Positions 63,601 to 64,000 of a stretch of DNA of 64,000 bases are shown here, in pieces. The notes below the pieces were generated by a model. The model did not search any database. It was given only the letters and a program-made list of their open reading frames with translations, and was not told the DNA's origin. The stretch comes from Whitmania pigra (taxonomy: Eukaryota > Annelida > Clitellata > Hirudinida > Haemopidae), in contig JAJTWR010000182.1 in the NCBI GenBank assembly GCA_021613335.1, forward strand, positions 2,235,001-2,299,000. The letters are read 5' to 3'. How positions within the stretch are numbered: the stretch's first letter is position 1; each line of letters begins with the position of its first letter. The translations under genes were made by a program, and so were the position numbers.

Positions 63601-63820
63601 CGTCTGACAGCATTGACTGAACAGCGTCAGTCAAACGACAGCATTGTCTTAAGTCCGCTAGGAAACAGGAATAAGATGAATCATCATCATCATCATCATC
63701 ATCACATCATCATTATTATCACCATCATCGACATCATCATCATCCAAGGCAACCATCCAGTCATCATCATCATCATCCTTAGACCCCAAGGAGGAATGAC
63801 AATGACCTGTTAGAAGGTGA

Positions 63821-63966
63821 TCAGTCGAACTGAACATACGATGACGGTATGTAACCAACTTCGCCCGTCGTCACTCTCTTGACGTTCAACCAACCGTCAC
63901 CTTCGTCTTTTATCAGGGCGAACTTCTCGCCGGTCATCATCGCCAGGGATGACTCGTCCCCGGTTC
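63821..63966 (-). CDS. C-terminal SH3 exon, possibly CIP4/FNBP1 (F-BAR) family
   Basis: The last exon of a gene that runs off the right edge: acceptor TTATTCACAG at 63967, TGA at 63821. It reads SLAMMTGEKFALIKDEGDGW, then LNVKRVTTGEVGYIPSSYVQ and FD-stop. GEKF, DGW, GEVGYIPSSYV are the RT-loop, n-Src and 'G(Y/F)(V/I)P..Y' parts of an SH3 domain. The run of 'M.EGE...(I/V)..D.GDGW.(R/K)V(R/K)R..GE.GY(V/I)P(T/S)SY' is closest to the terminal SH3 of CIP4/FNBP1/Toca-1 proteins, which recruit N-WASP at curved membranes. SH3 is firm; the family is a fair guess from one exon. Confidence 0.75.
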
Positions 63967-64000
63967 CTGTGAATAAATTAGCACGAGTAATTGCAGAGAA

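Overview
The window is animal nuclear DNA: AT-rich, full of (AAT)n and (GAT)n microsatellites, with genes broken into many short exons joined by GT-AG introns. The gene set (NOC2L, microcephalin, SLC7A6OS/Iwr1, L1-type Ig adhesion protein, FERM and SH3 proteins, a large C2H2 zinc-finger protein) is that of an invertebrate; the texture suggests a lophotrochozoan, perhaps an annelid such as a leech. That placement is inference. Exon models were built by eye from splice sites, reading-frame phase and family motifs. Unless noted, every junction keeps frame.

Layout. 0.7-10.5 kb: 5' part of a minus-strand FERM-domain gene, whose 7.8-kb third intron is mostly microsatellite. 11.2 kb: tail of a dead non-LTR retrotransposon. 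12.9-18.3 kb: three minus-strand orphan-like genes (type II membrane glycosyltransferase-like protein, unknown 163-aa protein, leucine-rich protein) with a small hAT-like MITE. 18.8-25.5 kb: NOC2L, minus strand, 18 exons. 26.0-26.3 kb: LTR-retrotransposon pol remnant. 27.0-32.9 kb: microcephalin (MCPH1), plus strand, 10 exons, with N- and C-terminal BRCT domains. 33.9-35.0 kb: small N-glycosylated single-pass membrane protein, minus strand. 36.2-37.3 kb: intronless MCPH1-like gene, minus strand, probably an old retrocopy. 37.9-38.1 kb: Helitron remnant. 38.6-39.4 kb: intronless SLC7A6OS/Iwr1 homologue. 40.1-47.9 kb: 2335-aa protein with about 34 zinc fingers, minus strand. 48.0-54.4 kb: gene-free, microsatellite-poor spacer between head-to-head genes. 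54.5-62.1 kb: five-Ig single-pass adhesion protein, plus strand, 13 exons. 63.8-64.0 kb: last exon (SH3) of a gene that leaves the window on the right.

Functionally the genes are mostly housekeeping nuclear (NOC2L in 60S assembly, MCPH1 in chromosome condensation/DNA damage, Iwr1 in RNA polymerase II import) plus cell-surface and cytoskeletal proteins; they do not form a pathway. The strongest unexplained pattern is that three minisatellites have a repeat unit that contains the neighbouring splice site in register, so each array offers several copies of a donor or acceptor. The second is the intronless, internally duplicated MCPH1 N-terminal paralogue next to its parent.
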